Made by a program: the position numbers and the translations under genes. From the NCBI GenBank assembly GCA_963627135.1, contig CAVFZY010000035.1:62001-126000 (forward strand): a DNA stretch of 64,000 nt. Reading direction: 5' to 3'. The notes under the pieces were generated by a model. The model was not told where the DNA came from. It saw only the letters and a list, made by a program, of their open reading frames with translations, and did no database searches. Shown one piece after another: positions 8,760 through 16,373 of this stretch (the first letter of the stretch is position 1; every line of letters begins with the position of its first letter). The DNA is from CAG-103 sp963627135. Lineage in GTDB: Bacteria > Bacillota > Clostridia > Oscillospirales > Oscillospiraceae.

Positions 8760-9747
8760 TTTTGTGTCCTTTATCCCCCGTGCCATCGTGCAGGGCATCC
8801 CGCTGCTGTTCGGCAGCACCGGCGAAACGCTCACCGAAAAGTCCGGCAACCTGAACCTCGGCATCGCGGGCATCATGTATGTCGGCGGCATCAGCGGCGT
8901 CATCGGCGCATTTCTGTATGAGCAGGCGGCCGGCGGAGCCGCCGGGATGAACGGCTTTCTCGCCATCACGATCCCGCTGCTGTCGTGCCTGCTCGGCTCG
9001 CTGCTTATGGGTCTGCTGTACTGCTTTCTCACCGTCACGCTGCGCGCCAACCAGAACGTCACCGGCCTTGCCATGACGACGTTCGGCGTCGGCTTCGGCA
9101 ACTTCATGGGCGGCTCGCTCATCAAGCTCACCGGCAGCGAGGTGCCGTCCATCGCGCTCTCGGCCACGAACAGCTACTTTTCCAAGTCGCTGCCGTTCGC
9201 GGAGAAGCTCGGCTGGTTCGGCCAGATCTTCCTGTCCTATGGCTTTCTGGCTTACCTCGCCGTGGCCATCGCGCTTATCGCGGCCTATGTGCTCAAGCAC
9301 ACGCGCGTGGGCCTGCACCTGCGCTCCGTCGGCGAAAATCCGCAGACGGCCGATGCCGCCGGCATCGACGTCAATAAGTATAAGTACATCGCTACCTGCG
9401 TCGGGAGCATGATCGCCGGCCTCGGCGGCCTGTATTACGTCATGGACTACGCCTGCGGCGTCTGGTCCAACGATGCCTTCGGCGACCGCGGCTGGCTCGC
9501 CATCGCGCTTGTCATCTTCACGGTCTGGAAGCCGAATATCGGCGTGCTCGCGTCCTTCCTCTTCGGCGGCCTGTACATCCTGCACATCTTCCTGCCGAGC
9601 GGCACGAACCTCGCCGTCAAGGAGCTGTACAAGATGATCCCCTATGTTGTCACGATCATCGTGCTCATCATCACGAGTGTGCGCTCCAAGCGCGAAAATC
9701 AGCCTCCCGCAAGCCTTGGTCTGCCGTACTTCCGAGAAGAACGGTAA
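8752..9747 (+). CDS. Nucleoside ABC transporter permease 2
   Basis: A 331-residue membrane protein of the same superfamily, corresponding to the NupQ-type partner. The early motif FGSTGETLTEKSGNLNLGI and the cytoplasmic loop SVGENPQTADAAGIDV (about residue 195) are characteristic. It forms a heterodimeric channel with the preceding permease. It is last in the operon, with a terminator at 9765-9798. Confidence 0.92.
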   Translation: MFDFVSFIPRAIVQGIPLLFGSTGETLTEKSGNLNLGIAGIMYVGGISGVIGAFLYEQAAGGAAGMNGFLAITIPLLSCLLGSLLMGLLYCFLTVTLRANQNVTGLAMTTFGVGFGNFMGGSLIKLTGSEVPSIALSATNSYFSKSLPFAEKLGWFGQIFLSYGFLAYLAVAIALIAAYVLKHTRVGLHLRSVGENPQTADAAGIDVNKYKYIATCVGSMIAGLGGLYYVMDYACGVWSNDAFGDRGWLAIALVIFTVWKPNIGVLASFLFGGLYILHIFLPSGTNLAVKELYKMIPYVVTIIVLIITSVRSKRENQPPASLGLPYFREER

Positions 9748-9764
9748 CTCCCCAATGAGAATGC

Positions 9765-9798
9765 AAAAACAGGAGAGCGGCTTGCTCTCCTGTTTTTT
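9765..9798 (+). terminator. Terminator of the nucleoside transporter operon
   Basis: The stem CAGGAGAGC/GCTCTCCTG (9770-9778 with 9784-9792) is flanked by A5 and followed by T6. Confidence 0.9.
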
Positions 9799-9885
9799 AT
9801 GCCCACAGCGTGCAGGCGGGGACAAAAGCTGCGAAGCGGCGGGCTGACGAAAGCGCGAGTCCTGGTCCGTTTGCGCAGGATGGAA

Positions 9886-9917
9886 AACAAAAATCCCCCG
9901 GAACGGTTCCGGGGGAT
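9886..9917 (-). terminator. Terminator of brnQ
   Basis: An 11-bp stem pairs 9893-9903 with 9907-9917. On the minus strand it is followed by TTTTTGTTTT. Confidence 0.85.
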
Positions 9918-9939
9918 GATTTTTTGGTACAGGGAGCGG

Positions 9940-11268
9940 TCATCCTTGTTTGCCGTCAGCACCGGCGCAGGCGGGCTTGGCCTTGGCGGCCGTCTCCTTG
10001 CGGTGCGGCAGCACGGCGGCCACGGCGCCGAAGAGCACCGACGGCAGCACCCATGCAAAGCCCAGCTCAAACAGCGGCAGCTTATGCAGGAACGTGAGCG
10101 GCACACCATAGCCATCGAGCGTGCACAGGATGCTCATGAGCAGCGCGCCGATGGCTGCGCCGCGGCTGATGCGGTCGGGCAGCTGCGGCACGACAAGCGA
10201 AATGAAAATGAGGACGAGGGTAGGCGGATAGACGACGTCCAGGACCGGCGCGGCGATGGCCACGATGCGGTCGAGGCCGAGGTTCGACACGACGGCACTG
10301 AACACGCAGATCGCGATGACAAACACTTTGTACGACACCTTGCCGCGGCAGAGCTTGGCAAAATACGCGGCGGCGGAGCTGGTGAGTGCCACAGCCGTCG
10401 TGATGCACGCGAGGCCGACGACAATGCCGAAGATGATCATGCCGGTCTTGCCCATAAGGGCCTCGACGATGGCCATGACGAGCTGCGCACGGCCGATCTC
10501 GCTGGTATACTGTGCGGAAACGGTGGCGCCGAGATAGGCAAGGCCCATATAGACCGCCAGCAGCAGCACACACGCGAGGATGGACGACCCGCTCATGATG
10601 CGGAACTTCTTGCCCGGCTCGGTATAACCCTTGTCGATCACGCTCTGCAGCACGAGGATGCCGAACGGCAGCGCGGCGAGCGCATCCATGGTCTGGTAGC
10701 CGGCCTTGACGCCGGTGACGACGGCGCTGTCGATCTTTGCCTCGGACGCGATGGTACCGAGCGGCGTGACAGCGCCCTTGATGATGATGGCCGCAAGGCC
10801 GATGAGCAGCAGCGGCGTGAGCACCTTGCCCACGATGTCCACCACGGCGGACTCGCGGATGCACAGCGCGAGGATGAGCGCGAAAAACAGCACCGAGAAC
10901 ACCACGGCGGACACGCCGGGCAGGTTCGGGGCGATGGCCATTTCAAACGTGCTGGCCGACGTGCGCGGGATGGCGACCATGGGGCCGACGCACAGAATGA
11001 TCGCGCACATGAGGATCTCCGACGGCACACGGCCAACGCGTCGGAGCACAGCCTCGCTGCTGCCGACACGCAGCAGCGCGAACATGGCCGCGAGCGCGAG
11101 CCCGATGTCCGCAAGGAAATACGCGCTGAATCCGGCCATCCACTGCGGGCCGGACTCCATGCCCAGGTACGGTGGGAAGATGACGTTCCCGGCACCGAAG
11201 AACATGGAAAACAGGGCGAAACCGACAACGATGATGTCGCGCGCCGCCCGATTTTTCGTCTCTTTCAT
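9940..11268 (-). CDS. brnQ: Branched-chain amino acid:Na+ symporter
   Basis: The 442-residue membrane protein carries the LIVCS-family start IIVVGFALFSMFFGAGNVIFPP (near residues 12-33) and about twelve hydrophobic segments. BrnQ carriers import Leu, Ile and Val with Na+. The ATG at 11268 is chosen because AAAGGAGAG precedes it; an upstream ATG would add 22 residues unlike the family. It is monocistronic and divergent from the LysR gene at 11473, which may regulate it. I looked for a T-box or other leader structure upstream and did not see one. Confidence 0.92.
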   Translation of the reverse strand: MKETKNRAARDIIVVGFALFSMFFGAGNVIFPPYLGMESGPQWMAGFSAYFLADIGLALAAMFALLRVGSSEAVLRRVGRVPSEILMCAIILCVGPMVAIPRTSASTFEMAIAPNLPGVSAVVFSVLFFALILALCIRESAVVDIVGKVLTPLLLIGLAAIIIKGAVTPLGTIASEAKIDSAVVTGVKAGYQTMDALAALPFGILVLQSVIDKGYTEPGKKFRIMSGSSILACVLLLAVYMGLAYLGATVSAQYTSEIGRAQLVMAIVEALMGKTGMIIFGIVVGLACITTAVALTSSAAAYFAKLCRGKVSYKVFVIAICVFSAVVSNLGLDRIVAIAAPVLDVVYPPTLVLIFISLVVPQLPDRISRGAAIGALLMSILCTLDGYGVPLTFLHKLPLFELGFAWVLPSVLFGAVAAVLPHRKETAAKAKPACAGADGKQG

Positions 11269-11472
11269 GATTTCTCTCCTTTTTGCCGCCCGAAGCAGGA
11301 CGACTGCTTTCAATTTCCGAATATAGCGTATCATCCTTTTTGATAAATGAGAAACGAGAGTTGTTCATGGGGATATGAAAAAGTCGAATGATGTCGGTCG
11401 GAAAATTTTATCGGTTGCTTTGCCCAAATTCGTGGTATGATGAAAAAAGAATCCCGGTAAAGGAGGCAGCAT

Positions 11473-12333
11473 ATGGACGACGGAAAACTGCGGGCACTGC
11501 TGACGGCGGTGGAATACGGCAGCTTCAGCAAGGCGGCGGCCCAGCTGGGCTACACGCAATCCGCCATGACACACCTGGTCAACAAACTGGAGGCCGAGAT
11601 CGGCTGTACACTGCTCGAGCGCGACAGTCAGGGCATCCGCCTGACGGATGCGGGCAAACATCTGCTGCCCTATATTCAAAATGTGGTCTGCGCGTGCGAC
11701 ACGCTCCTGCAGGAGGCCGCCGAGCAGAACGACCCGCGCACGCGCACGCTGCGCATCGGCTGCTTTGCGAGCATTGCCCGCGCGCGCCTGCCGGAGCTGC
11801 TGCGCGCTTTCCGCGCGCTGCACCCCGAGATCAAAATGGATGTGCTCGTGCGCGGCGATGAGCTGCCCGCCGCGCTCGCGAGCGGGGAGATCCAGCTCGC
11901 CCTCGTGGACGAGGCACGCGCGCAGGGCTTCGACTTTCTGCCGCTGGCGGACACGCCGCTCGTGGCGGTCGTGCCGCCGGACTTCCCGTGGGAGGGCGAA
12001 ACCATCCCACTCGAGCGGCTGCTGCGCGAGCCGTTTCTTTCCAACCCCGACCAGTATATCGAACCGTTTCTCCCGCCGGACACGCCGCGGCTGGAAGTGG
12101 CCGCATCGGACGACGGGTCGATCCTGTCCATGGTTGCCGGCGGGCTCGGCGTGTCGGTGCTGTCGTCGTTCTCCCTCGTCGGGTACGAGGGCCAGGTGCG
12201 GGTGCTCCAGCTGGCCGAGCCGATCGCGCTGCGCCTTGGCGCGGCGGTCAAGTCCATGAACGCTGCCGGCACATCTGCGCGGACATTTTTATCTTTCCTG
12301 CGTGGGTATTACGGCAAGGAGGACGCACCATGA
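11473..12333 (+). CDS. LysR-family transcriptional regulator
   Basis: The 286 residues have an N-terminal winged HTH (FSKAAAQLGYTQSAMTHLVNKLE, about residues 18-40) and a C-terminal effector domain of the type II binding fold. AAAGGAGG precedes the ATG. It is divergent from brnQ and overlaps the peptide deformylase gene by 4 bases (ATGA). Divergent LysR regulators often control the neighbour they face, so brnQ is a candidate target; the ligand is unknown. Confidence 0.88.
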   Translation: MDDGKLRALLTAVEYGSFSKAAAQLGYTQSAMTHLVNKLEAEIGCTLLERDSQGIRLTDAGKHLLPYIQNVVCACDTLLQEAAEQNDPRTRTLRIGCFASIARARLPELLRAFRALHPEIKMDVLVRGDELPAALASGEIQLALVDEARAQGFDFLPLADTPLVAVVPPDFPWEGETIPLERLLREPFLSNPDQYIEPFLPPDTPRLEVAASDDGSILSMVAGGLGVSVLSSFSLVGYEGQVRVLQLAEPIALRLGAAVKSMNAAGTSARTFLSFLRGYYGKEDAP

Positions 12334-12740
12334 TCCGCGATATCTGCACCGACACGGCCTTCCTCGCGCAGCCGTCCGAGCCTGCATCGGCGGAGGACCT
12401 GCCCACGGCGCAGGACCTGCGCGACACGCTCGCCGCGCACATGAAAACCTGCGTCGGCATGGCCGCAAACATGATCGGCGTGCGCCGCCGCATCCTCATC
12501 TTTGACGACAACGGCACGCCCACCGTCATGCTCAACCCCGTCATCCTCCGGCAGTCGGGGCCGTACACGGCCGAGGAGGGCTGCCTGTCGCTGCCGGGCA
12601 AGCGCACGGCCAAGCGCTGGCGCAGCATCAAAGTTCAGTGGCAGAACGAGCAGCTGCAGACCCGCATCAAGACGTTCACGGGCTGGACGGCGCAGATCAT
12701 CCAGCACGAGCTCGACCACTGCGATGGCATTCTGATCTGA
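12330..12740 (+). CDS. Peptide deformylase, short divergent form
   Basis: The 136-residue protein keeps two of the three deformylase motifs: EEGCLS (residues 82-87, metal-binding Cys) and HELDH (126-130, two metal-binding His and the catalytic Glu). Motif 1, normally GLAAPQIG, reads GMAANMIG here (43-50), so the conserved Gln that stabilises the transition state is Met. Many Firmicutes carry a second deformylase of this form (recalled, not searched), so it may process special formyl-peptides or have altered activity. It starts inside the LysR stop codon. Confidence 0.85.
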   Translation: MIRDICTDTAFLAQPSEPASAEDLPTAQDLRDTLAAHMKTCVGMAANMIGVRRRILIFDDNGTPTVMLNPVILRQSGPYTAEEGCLSLPGKRTAKRWRSIKVQWQNEQLQTRIKTFTGWTAQIIQHELDHCDGILI

Positions 12741-12749
12741 ACAAAACCG

Positions 12750-12777
12750 CCGTCCGGCACTTGCAAGTGCCGGACGG
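12750..12777 (+). terminator. Hairpin after the deformylase gene
   Basis: A near-perfect 13-bp palindrome, 12750-12762 with 12765-12777, followed by TTT. The short T tract makes it a weak terminator. It also contains the -35 box of the next gene. Confidence 0.55.
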
Positions 12778-12789
12778 TTTCTGTATACT
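12761..12789 (+). promoter_or_regulatory. Promoter of the Nudix gene, nested in the hairpin
   Basis: TTGCAA (12761-12766) is the loop and top of the hairpin. A 17-base spacer leads to TATACT (12784-12789). Confidence 0.6.
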
Positions 12790-12811
12790 GGGAGCAAAGG
12801 GAGGCCATGCC

Positions 12812-13282
12812 ATGCGCAACACCACACTCTGCTACATCGAGCGCGGCGGGCAGTATCTCATGCTGCACCGCGTGAAAAAAGAACACGACCTCAACCACGA
12901 CAAATGGGTCGGCATCGGCGGCAAATTCGAGGGCCATGAGGCGCCGGACGAGTGCCTCCTGCGTGAGGCGTATGAGGAGACCGGCCTGACGCTGACCGAC
13001 TGGCGCTGCCGCGGCGTGGTGACGTTCTTGTCCGACGAATGGGAGGGCGAATACATGTACCTCTTCACGGCAACCGGCTTCACCGGCACGCTGCGCGACT
13101 GCGACGAGGGCGATCTTAAGTGGGTAGACAAGGCGGCCGTGCCGTCGCTGCCGCTGTGGGCGGGCGACAAGATCTTTTTCCGCCTGCTGGCGGAGGACGC
13201 GCCGTTTTTCCTGCTCAAGCTGCGCTACCGGGGCGACATACTCGTCGAGGCCGCGCTCAACGGCGCGCCGATTTCGCTTTGA
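12812..13282 (+). CDS. Nudix hydrolase (8-oxo-dGTP diphosphatase-like)
   Basis: A 156-residue protein with a complete Nudix box at residues 37-59 (G, then E, then REAYEETGL), which binds the catalytic Mg2+. The early strand TTLCYIERGGQYLML and the KWVGIGGKFE segment resemble MutT/NudA-like proteins that clean oxidised nucleotides; the exact substrate is not readable. The ATG at 12812 follows GGGAGG, whereas longer in-frame starts run through the hairpin upstream. Confidence 0.85.
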   Translation: MRNTTLCYIERGGQYLMLHRVKKEHDLNHDKWVGIGGKFEGHEAPDECLLREAYEETGLTLTDWRCRGVVTFLSDEWEGEYMYLFTATGFTGTLRDCDEGDLKWVDKAAVPSLPLWAGDKIFFRLLAEDAPFFLLKLRYRGDILVEAALNGAPISL

Positions 13283-13314
13283 AAAAGCCTATTCATGACA
13301 GGGAGGAACCATAT

Positions 13315-13707
13315 ATGAGACGCAAAAAACAGATCCAGGCCATGCAGCAGGAGCTCGCGCTTCTGCGCCAGACCATCGACAGCGGCAAGGAACTGGCCGC
13401 GCTGGCCACGAACACCGCGCAGCAGCTCAAAAAGCCGAACATCAAGACCATCGCCGTGCAGGTGATGAAAACGCCGCGTTTCCGCCGCGCCGCGCTCATC
13501 GCGGGCGGGGCCGCCGCCGTCGGCACGATCGGCGCCGTCGCCGCGCGCTACCGGTTTTACCAGACCATCGTCGCGCAGGAAGTGAAAAAGGCGCTCAAGC
13601 CCGTGCACGCCCAGCTCGACGACCTGCAGGCGACCGTGGACGCCATGGCCGAGGCCGAGGGCATCGAGCCGGAAAAGACCCACAAGGGGAAAAAGCACCG
13701 CCACTGA
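13315..13707 (+). CDS. Small hypothetical membrane-anchored protein
   Basis: A 130-residue protein with no family I recognise. It has a basic N-terminus (MRRKKQ), an amphipathic helix to about residue 45, one hydrophobic stretch rich in Ala and Gly (about 58-77), a second predicted coiled helix, and a His/Lys-rich tail. GGGAGG precedes the ATG. It is 32 bases after the Nudix gene and ends at a strong terminator. Confidence 0.7.
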   Translation: MRRKKQIQAMQQELALLRQTIDSGKELAALATNTAQQLKKPNIKTIAVQVMKTPRFRRAALIAGGAAAVGTIGAVAARYRFYQTIVAQEVKKALKPVHAQLDDLQATVDAMAEAEGIEPEKTHKGKKHRH

Positions 13708-13728
13708 GGCGCAGCGGGCGCAACGAAA

Positions 13729-13763
13729 AAAAACTCCGTTTCCAGACCGGAAACGGAGTTTTT
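13729..13763. terminator. Bidirectional terminator
   Basis: A 15-bp stem pairs 13729-13743 with 13749-13763 around loop AGACC, with A/T runs on both sides. It marks the end of the host-like genes before the decayed region. Confidence 0.88.
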
Positions 13764-13794
13764 GCTCTGTTTGTTTTGCGCTGCTGCGCAGCTG

Positions 13795-14040
13795 AGAGCC
13801 GCCACAGGCCGAATGCTGTGAGCAGCAGAATGCCGATGACTGTGCGGGCAGTAGTTCGCCGACGCGATTGCCATGAAGCGGTGCAGGATCTCAAGATTCA
13901 TGCCGGAGTTGACGAAGTACTCGACGAGGCAGGTGCCGGTCAGGCGCAGGCCGGTCGTGGAGGAGCCGGTCGCTGTGGACAGAACGCCGGCGGAGAGGAT
14001 GCCCTTGAGGTAGGACGAAATGTTCAGGCGAGCGAACCGG
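13795..14040 (-). pseudogene. Fragment of a GntP-family permease
   Basis: On the minus strand the reading YLKGILSAGVLSTATGSS and then GMNLEILHRFMAIASANY resembles the C-terminal half of GntP/gluconate-type permeases (HRxxxIASG...LPH). After ANY the frame shifts: the expected continuation GILLLTAFGLW is in another frame. Both ends are missing. I infer a dead permease gene. Confidence 0.5.
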
Positions 14041-14043
14041 TTC

Positions 14044-14350
14044 AGGATGTGTCTTCGCATGAAGACCTGTGTGAAGGGCTACAATCAGCCGAGCCTCAAC
14101 GGCGACGGCGAGATGGGCCGCGACATTGACGAGGCGATCGAAATCGTCAAGCGCTGCGAGCAGTATGGCGTGGACATGATCAACTGCAGCACCGGCTCTT
14201 ACGATGCGTTCTTCTGCCGCGTGTCACCCTGCTATCTTGATAAGGGTTACAACGTGCGGTATGCCAGCCGGCTGAAGGCGGCGCTGCATATATTCCGGCC
14301 ATTGTCGCCGGTGCAATGGACGGTCCCGCCGCCATGCTCGAGCAGTGCTC
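14044..14350 (+). pseudogene. Fragment of an old-yellow-enzyme-type reductase
   Basis: The translated stretch MKTCVKGYNQPSLNGDGE, GRDIDEAIEIVKRCEQYGVD and STGSYDAFF resembles the middle of two-domain NADH:flavin oxidoreductases. After LKAAL a frameshift near 14285 separates it from IPAIVAGAMDGPAAML, the expected continuation of the FMN-binding barrel. N- and C-termini are absent. It is not a copy of the intact reductase gene at 17515. Confidence 0.6.
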
Positions 14351-14354
14351 CGGC

Positions 14355-14640
14355 GTGAAGGAGACGCTGGAAAAGAAAAAAATCGCCATCATCGGTGGCG
14401 GCTCTGTCATGGACTGCGCCAAGGCGGTCTCTCTGCTGGCGACGAAGCTGGGACTACATTGAGGGCATACACGTGATCGCGCATCCGCGTTTGCCTGTCG
14501 TCACCATCCCGACGACGGCTGGCACCGGCACCGGGATCGCATCCTTCTTCGTGATCACGAACGAGCAGAAAAACGAGAAGGTCGGCTTCACGAAGCCGAT
14601 GCGCTACAACACGCGACCGGTGCTCCGGTGTGGTCATGTC
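14355..14640 (+). pseudogene. Fragment of an iron-type alcohol dehydrogenase
   Basis: GGGSVMDCAKAVSLLAT is the NAD-binding motif of group III (iron) alcohol dehydrogenases. A frameshift near 14450 leads to WDYIEGI and LPVVTIPTTAGTGTGI in another frame, which is the expected next block. The rest of the gene is missing, and the fragment runs on from the reductase fragment, as if a deletion joined two genes. Confidence 0.6.
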
Positions 14641-14677
14641 CGTTGGCTCCAGCACGTTATTGCTCCGCGGCTGTCCA

Positions 14678-15180
14678 TTACGAAAAGTCTTCCTCGAGCA
14701 AAATGGCGCACGAAAACAGCAGAGACATTCTGTTTTTGAAGTCTTTCAGATCCGTTCCGATCAGGGTTTCGATCCTTTTGATACGATATTTCATGGAGTT
14801 AAGGTGAATAAACAGTTCCTCGGATGAAACGGTCATATTCGACTGGCTTTTCAGATACACATACAGTGTTTTCAACAGTTCCGAGTTGTTGGCATCATCG
14901 TATTCTTTGAGCAGCAGTGCATCGGGTGAGATTAAATTGAGCTTTGTGCAGTTTTGCTTCGGTTTGCTCAGTATATAATCCCAGCCGTAATCGGCGCAAC
15001 GATACAGGCGGTCCGGTGCGTCGCCGCCGATCTTTTGGCTGATTACGCACTGCTCTTATGCGGCCGGAAGATCACCCCAGTCGCTGAAAGGGAGCGACAT
15101 TCCGCAGCTGTAATCCCAATATTTGATGATGCTTTTGAGCTCCGGCCGCAGCTGCGGCTCCAGCTCTGACGGCAGCACTA
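14678..15180 (-). pseudogene. Decayed PucR/CdaR-type regulator
   Basis: The last 65 codons (14678-14875) encode a PucR C-terminal HTH: LKTLYVYLKSQSNM, ELFIHLNSMKYRIKRIE. Upstream on the minus strand the frame continues as DYGWDYILSKP and YWDYSCGMSLPFSDWGDL, but a TAA interrupts it near 15060, and no N-terminal half is present. Members of this family regulate purine or sugar-acid catabolism. Confidence 0.6.
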
Positions 15181-15244
15181 CGACCGAAGCCCTGCGGCAC
15201 ACTGGCAGAGTGGAGCACAGCTGCCGTTAAGCACAGAAACGCTT

Positions 15245-15345
15245 CTGCGCTTGCCATACCGAGTTTACCAGCAGCGGTTTTTATTTGCTGCAAGTCGGCC
15301 TTGATGTGGAAACTGATGGTTGCCCGGATAACATCCTTTTCTGCA
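15245..15345 (-). pseudogene. Internally deleted tyrosine integrase remnant
   Basis: The minus strand has the leader and first codons of an integrase (AGGATGTTATC, then ATI) joined directly to its last codons (HIKADLQQIKTAAGKLG). This corresponds to the first four and last twenty or so residues of the intact integrase at 23470-24684, with roughly 380 codons missing and the ATG lost. It sits 3' of the left tRNA-Arg exactly as the intact gene sits 3' of the right one. Confidence 0.75.
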
Positions 15346-15568
15346 GATGTATTCCGCTTTTGGGTGTGTGTTTTTGCCCGGCCGGGCGGAGATGCGCTGC
15401 AGGAGGATACAAAAAATGCCGAAAGCCCTTGTTTGCCAAGCGCTTTTGGCGTTTGCGGCCGGAGAGGGGACGGTCTGCGGGGAGATTTTTGCCCCAATTG
15501 ACCTTTTCGGGTTGGGTTTGCTGCCAGATTTGAGCGGCTTTACGGGTATCAACGCAAAAGAAAAAGCA

Positions 15569-15606
15569 AAAAAAGTCTTGCAATCCCAAGGATTACAAGA
15601 CTTTTT
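15569..15606 (-). terminator. Terminator of the left tRNA-Arg
   Basis: AAAAAGTCTTG pairs with CAAGACTTTTT around a 15-base loop, with T6 on the minus strand. The same hairpin occurs at the right copy (24801-24838). Confidence 0.8.
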
Positions 15607-15608
15607 CA

Positions 15609-15685
15609 TGGCACGCCGTGAGGGATTCGAACCCCCGGCCTTCTGGTCCGTAGCCAGACGCTCTATCCAGCTGAGCTAACGGCGC
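15609..15685 (-). tRNA. tRNA-Arg (anticodon ACG), left copy
   Basis: A 77-base cloverleaf with acceptor GCGCCGT/ACGGCGT, anticodon loop CTACGGA (ACG, read as ICG), TTCGAATC arm and encoded CCA. It is identical to the copy at 24841-24917 and has its own promoter from island sequence. Confidence 0.95.
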
Positions 15686-15750
15686 TTAGTGCGCTCCTAA
15701 CACAGAGGGAATCCCTGAAAAGCTTGATACTCCAATGTTTTTACGCATTT

Positions 15751-15779
15751 ATTATACCGTTAATATTCCAAAAATGCAA
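15751..15779 (-). promoter_or_regulatory. Promoter of the left tRNA-Arg
   Basis: On the minus strand: TTGCAT, 17 bases, TATAAT. The sequence differs from the right copy's promoter. Confidence 0.75.
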
Positions 15780-15830
15780 GCGCAGCGAAGGCAAACCAGC
15801 TGCACATATTTGGCCGCGACGTGCATCAGC

Positions 15831-15848
15831 TGTGCGCTTTTTGTGCGC
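15831..15848. repeat. 18-bp repeat near the left island end (candidate arm-type site)
   Basis: Two GTGCGC units separated by T5. An exact copy lies at 24740-24757 near the other end. Confidence 0.5.
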
Positions 15849-16319
15849 CGGGAATCAGATGGGCGGGGTGCTTAAAACGAACTGTGCAGATGCAATATTC
15901 GGCTTTGCTTGTAGGTGGTTGACGCATGCACTGGCCTGAGAATTGACGATTGATTCCTCCGAAAAAATCGCTCGATATCCATGTCAAGCACACTTGTTTG
16001 CGAATGTGCCATCCATACGATTGTGCTTTTTGATCGAATTTTGGCGCCGACGCGAAGTGTTGGCTGTTGGGGGCGAATTTTTGCGATATAAAAGGAAACG
16101 CGAAAAACTTTCCCCGGTCTTCACACCAACGTGTTGTTTCCTGTTTACTGTAGTTGCGGTATACGGCTGCCTCGTCAGCTCTTTGCTGCATTGACTGCAG
16201 ATTTCATCTGCTTTTCTTCCGTTTATGTCTCTGAGCGAAAACGCCGCGCTCACCGTATACAAGTGCATTGTTTTGTGGTTTACCATCGGAAGGCTCAAAA
16301 AATGCTCATTTTTCAGAAA

Positions 16320-16364
16320 GAAAACGCATCGCTGTAGATTTCGACTTACAGCAATGCGTTTTTT
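16320..16364 (-). terminator. Terminator of the island LysR gene
   Basis: The arms AAAACGCAT...GCTGTA and TACAGC...ATGCGTTTT form a long hairpin immediately after the gene, with T-rich flanks on both strands. Confidence 0.75.
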
Positions 16365-16373
16365 GCTTTATCT

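Larger units (their letters stand above)
15569..15701. repeat. Left 133-bp direct repeat (att-like) containing tRNA-Arg
   Basis: Identical to 24801-24933. It holds 16 bases upstream of the tRNA, the whole tRNA, and its terminator. Confidence 0.92.
15702..16319. other. Gene-free AT-richer stretch inside the island
   Basis: Apart from the tRNA promoter (15751-15779) and an 18-base repeat (15831-15848), I see no gene here. Open frames are short, lack ribosome binding sites and show no family pattern. Confidence 0.6.

Noticed and set aside
11269..11472. T-box or leucine leader upstream of brnQ
   Set aside because: No T-box sequence, no specifier hairpin and no terminator between the promoter area and the gene.
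15702..16319. Possible genes in the left gap of the island
   Set aside because: Frames are short or overlap both strands, without ribosome sites or recognisable domains.
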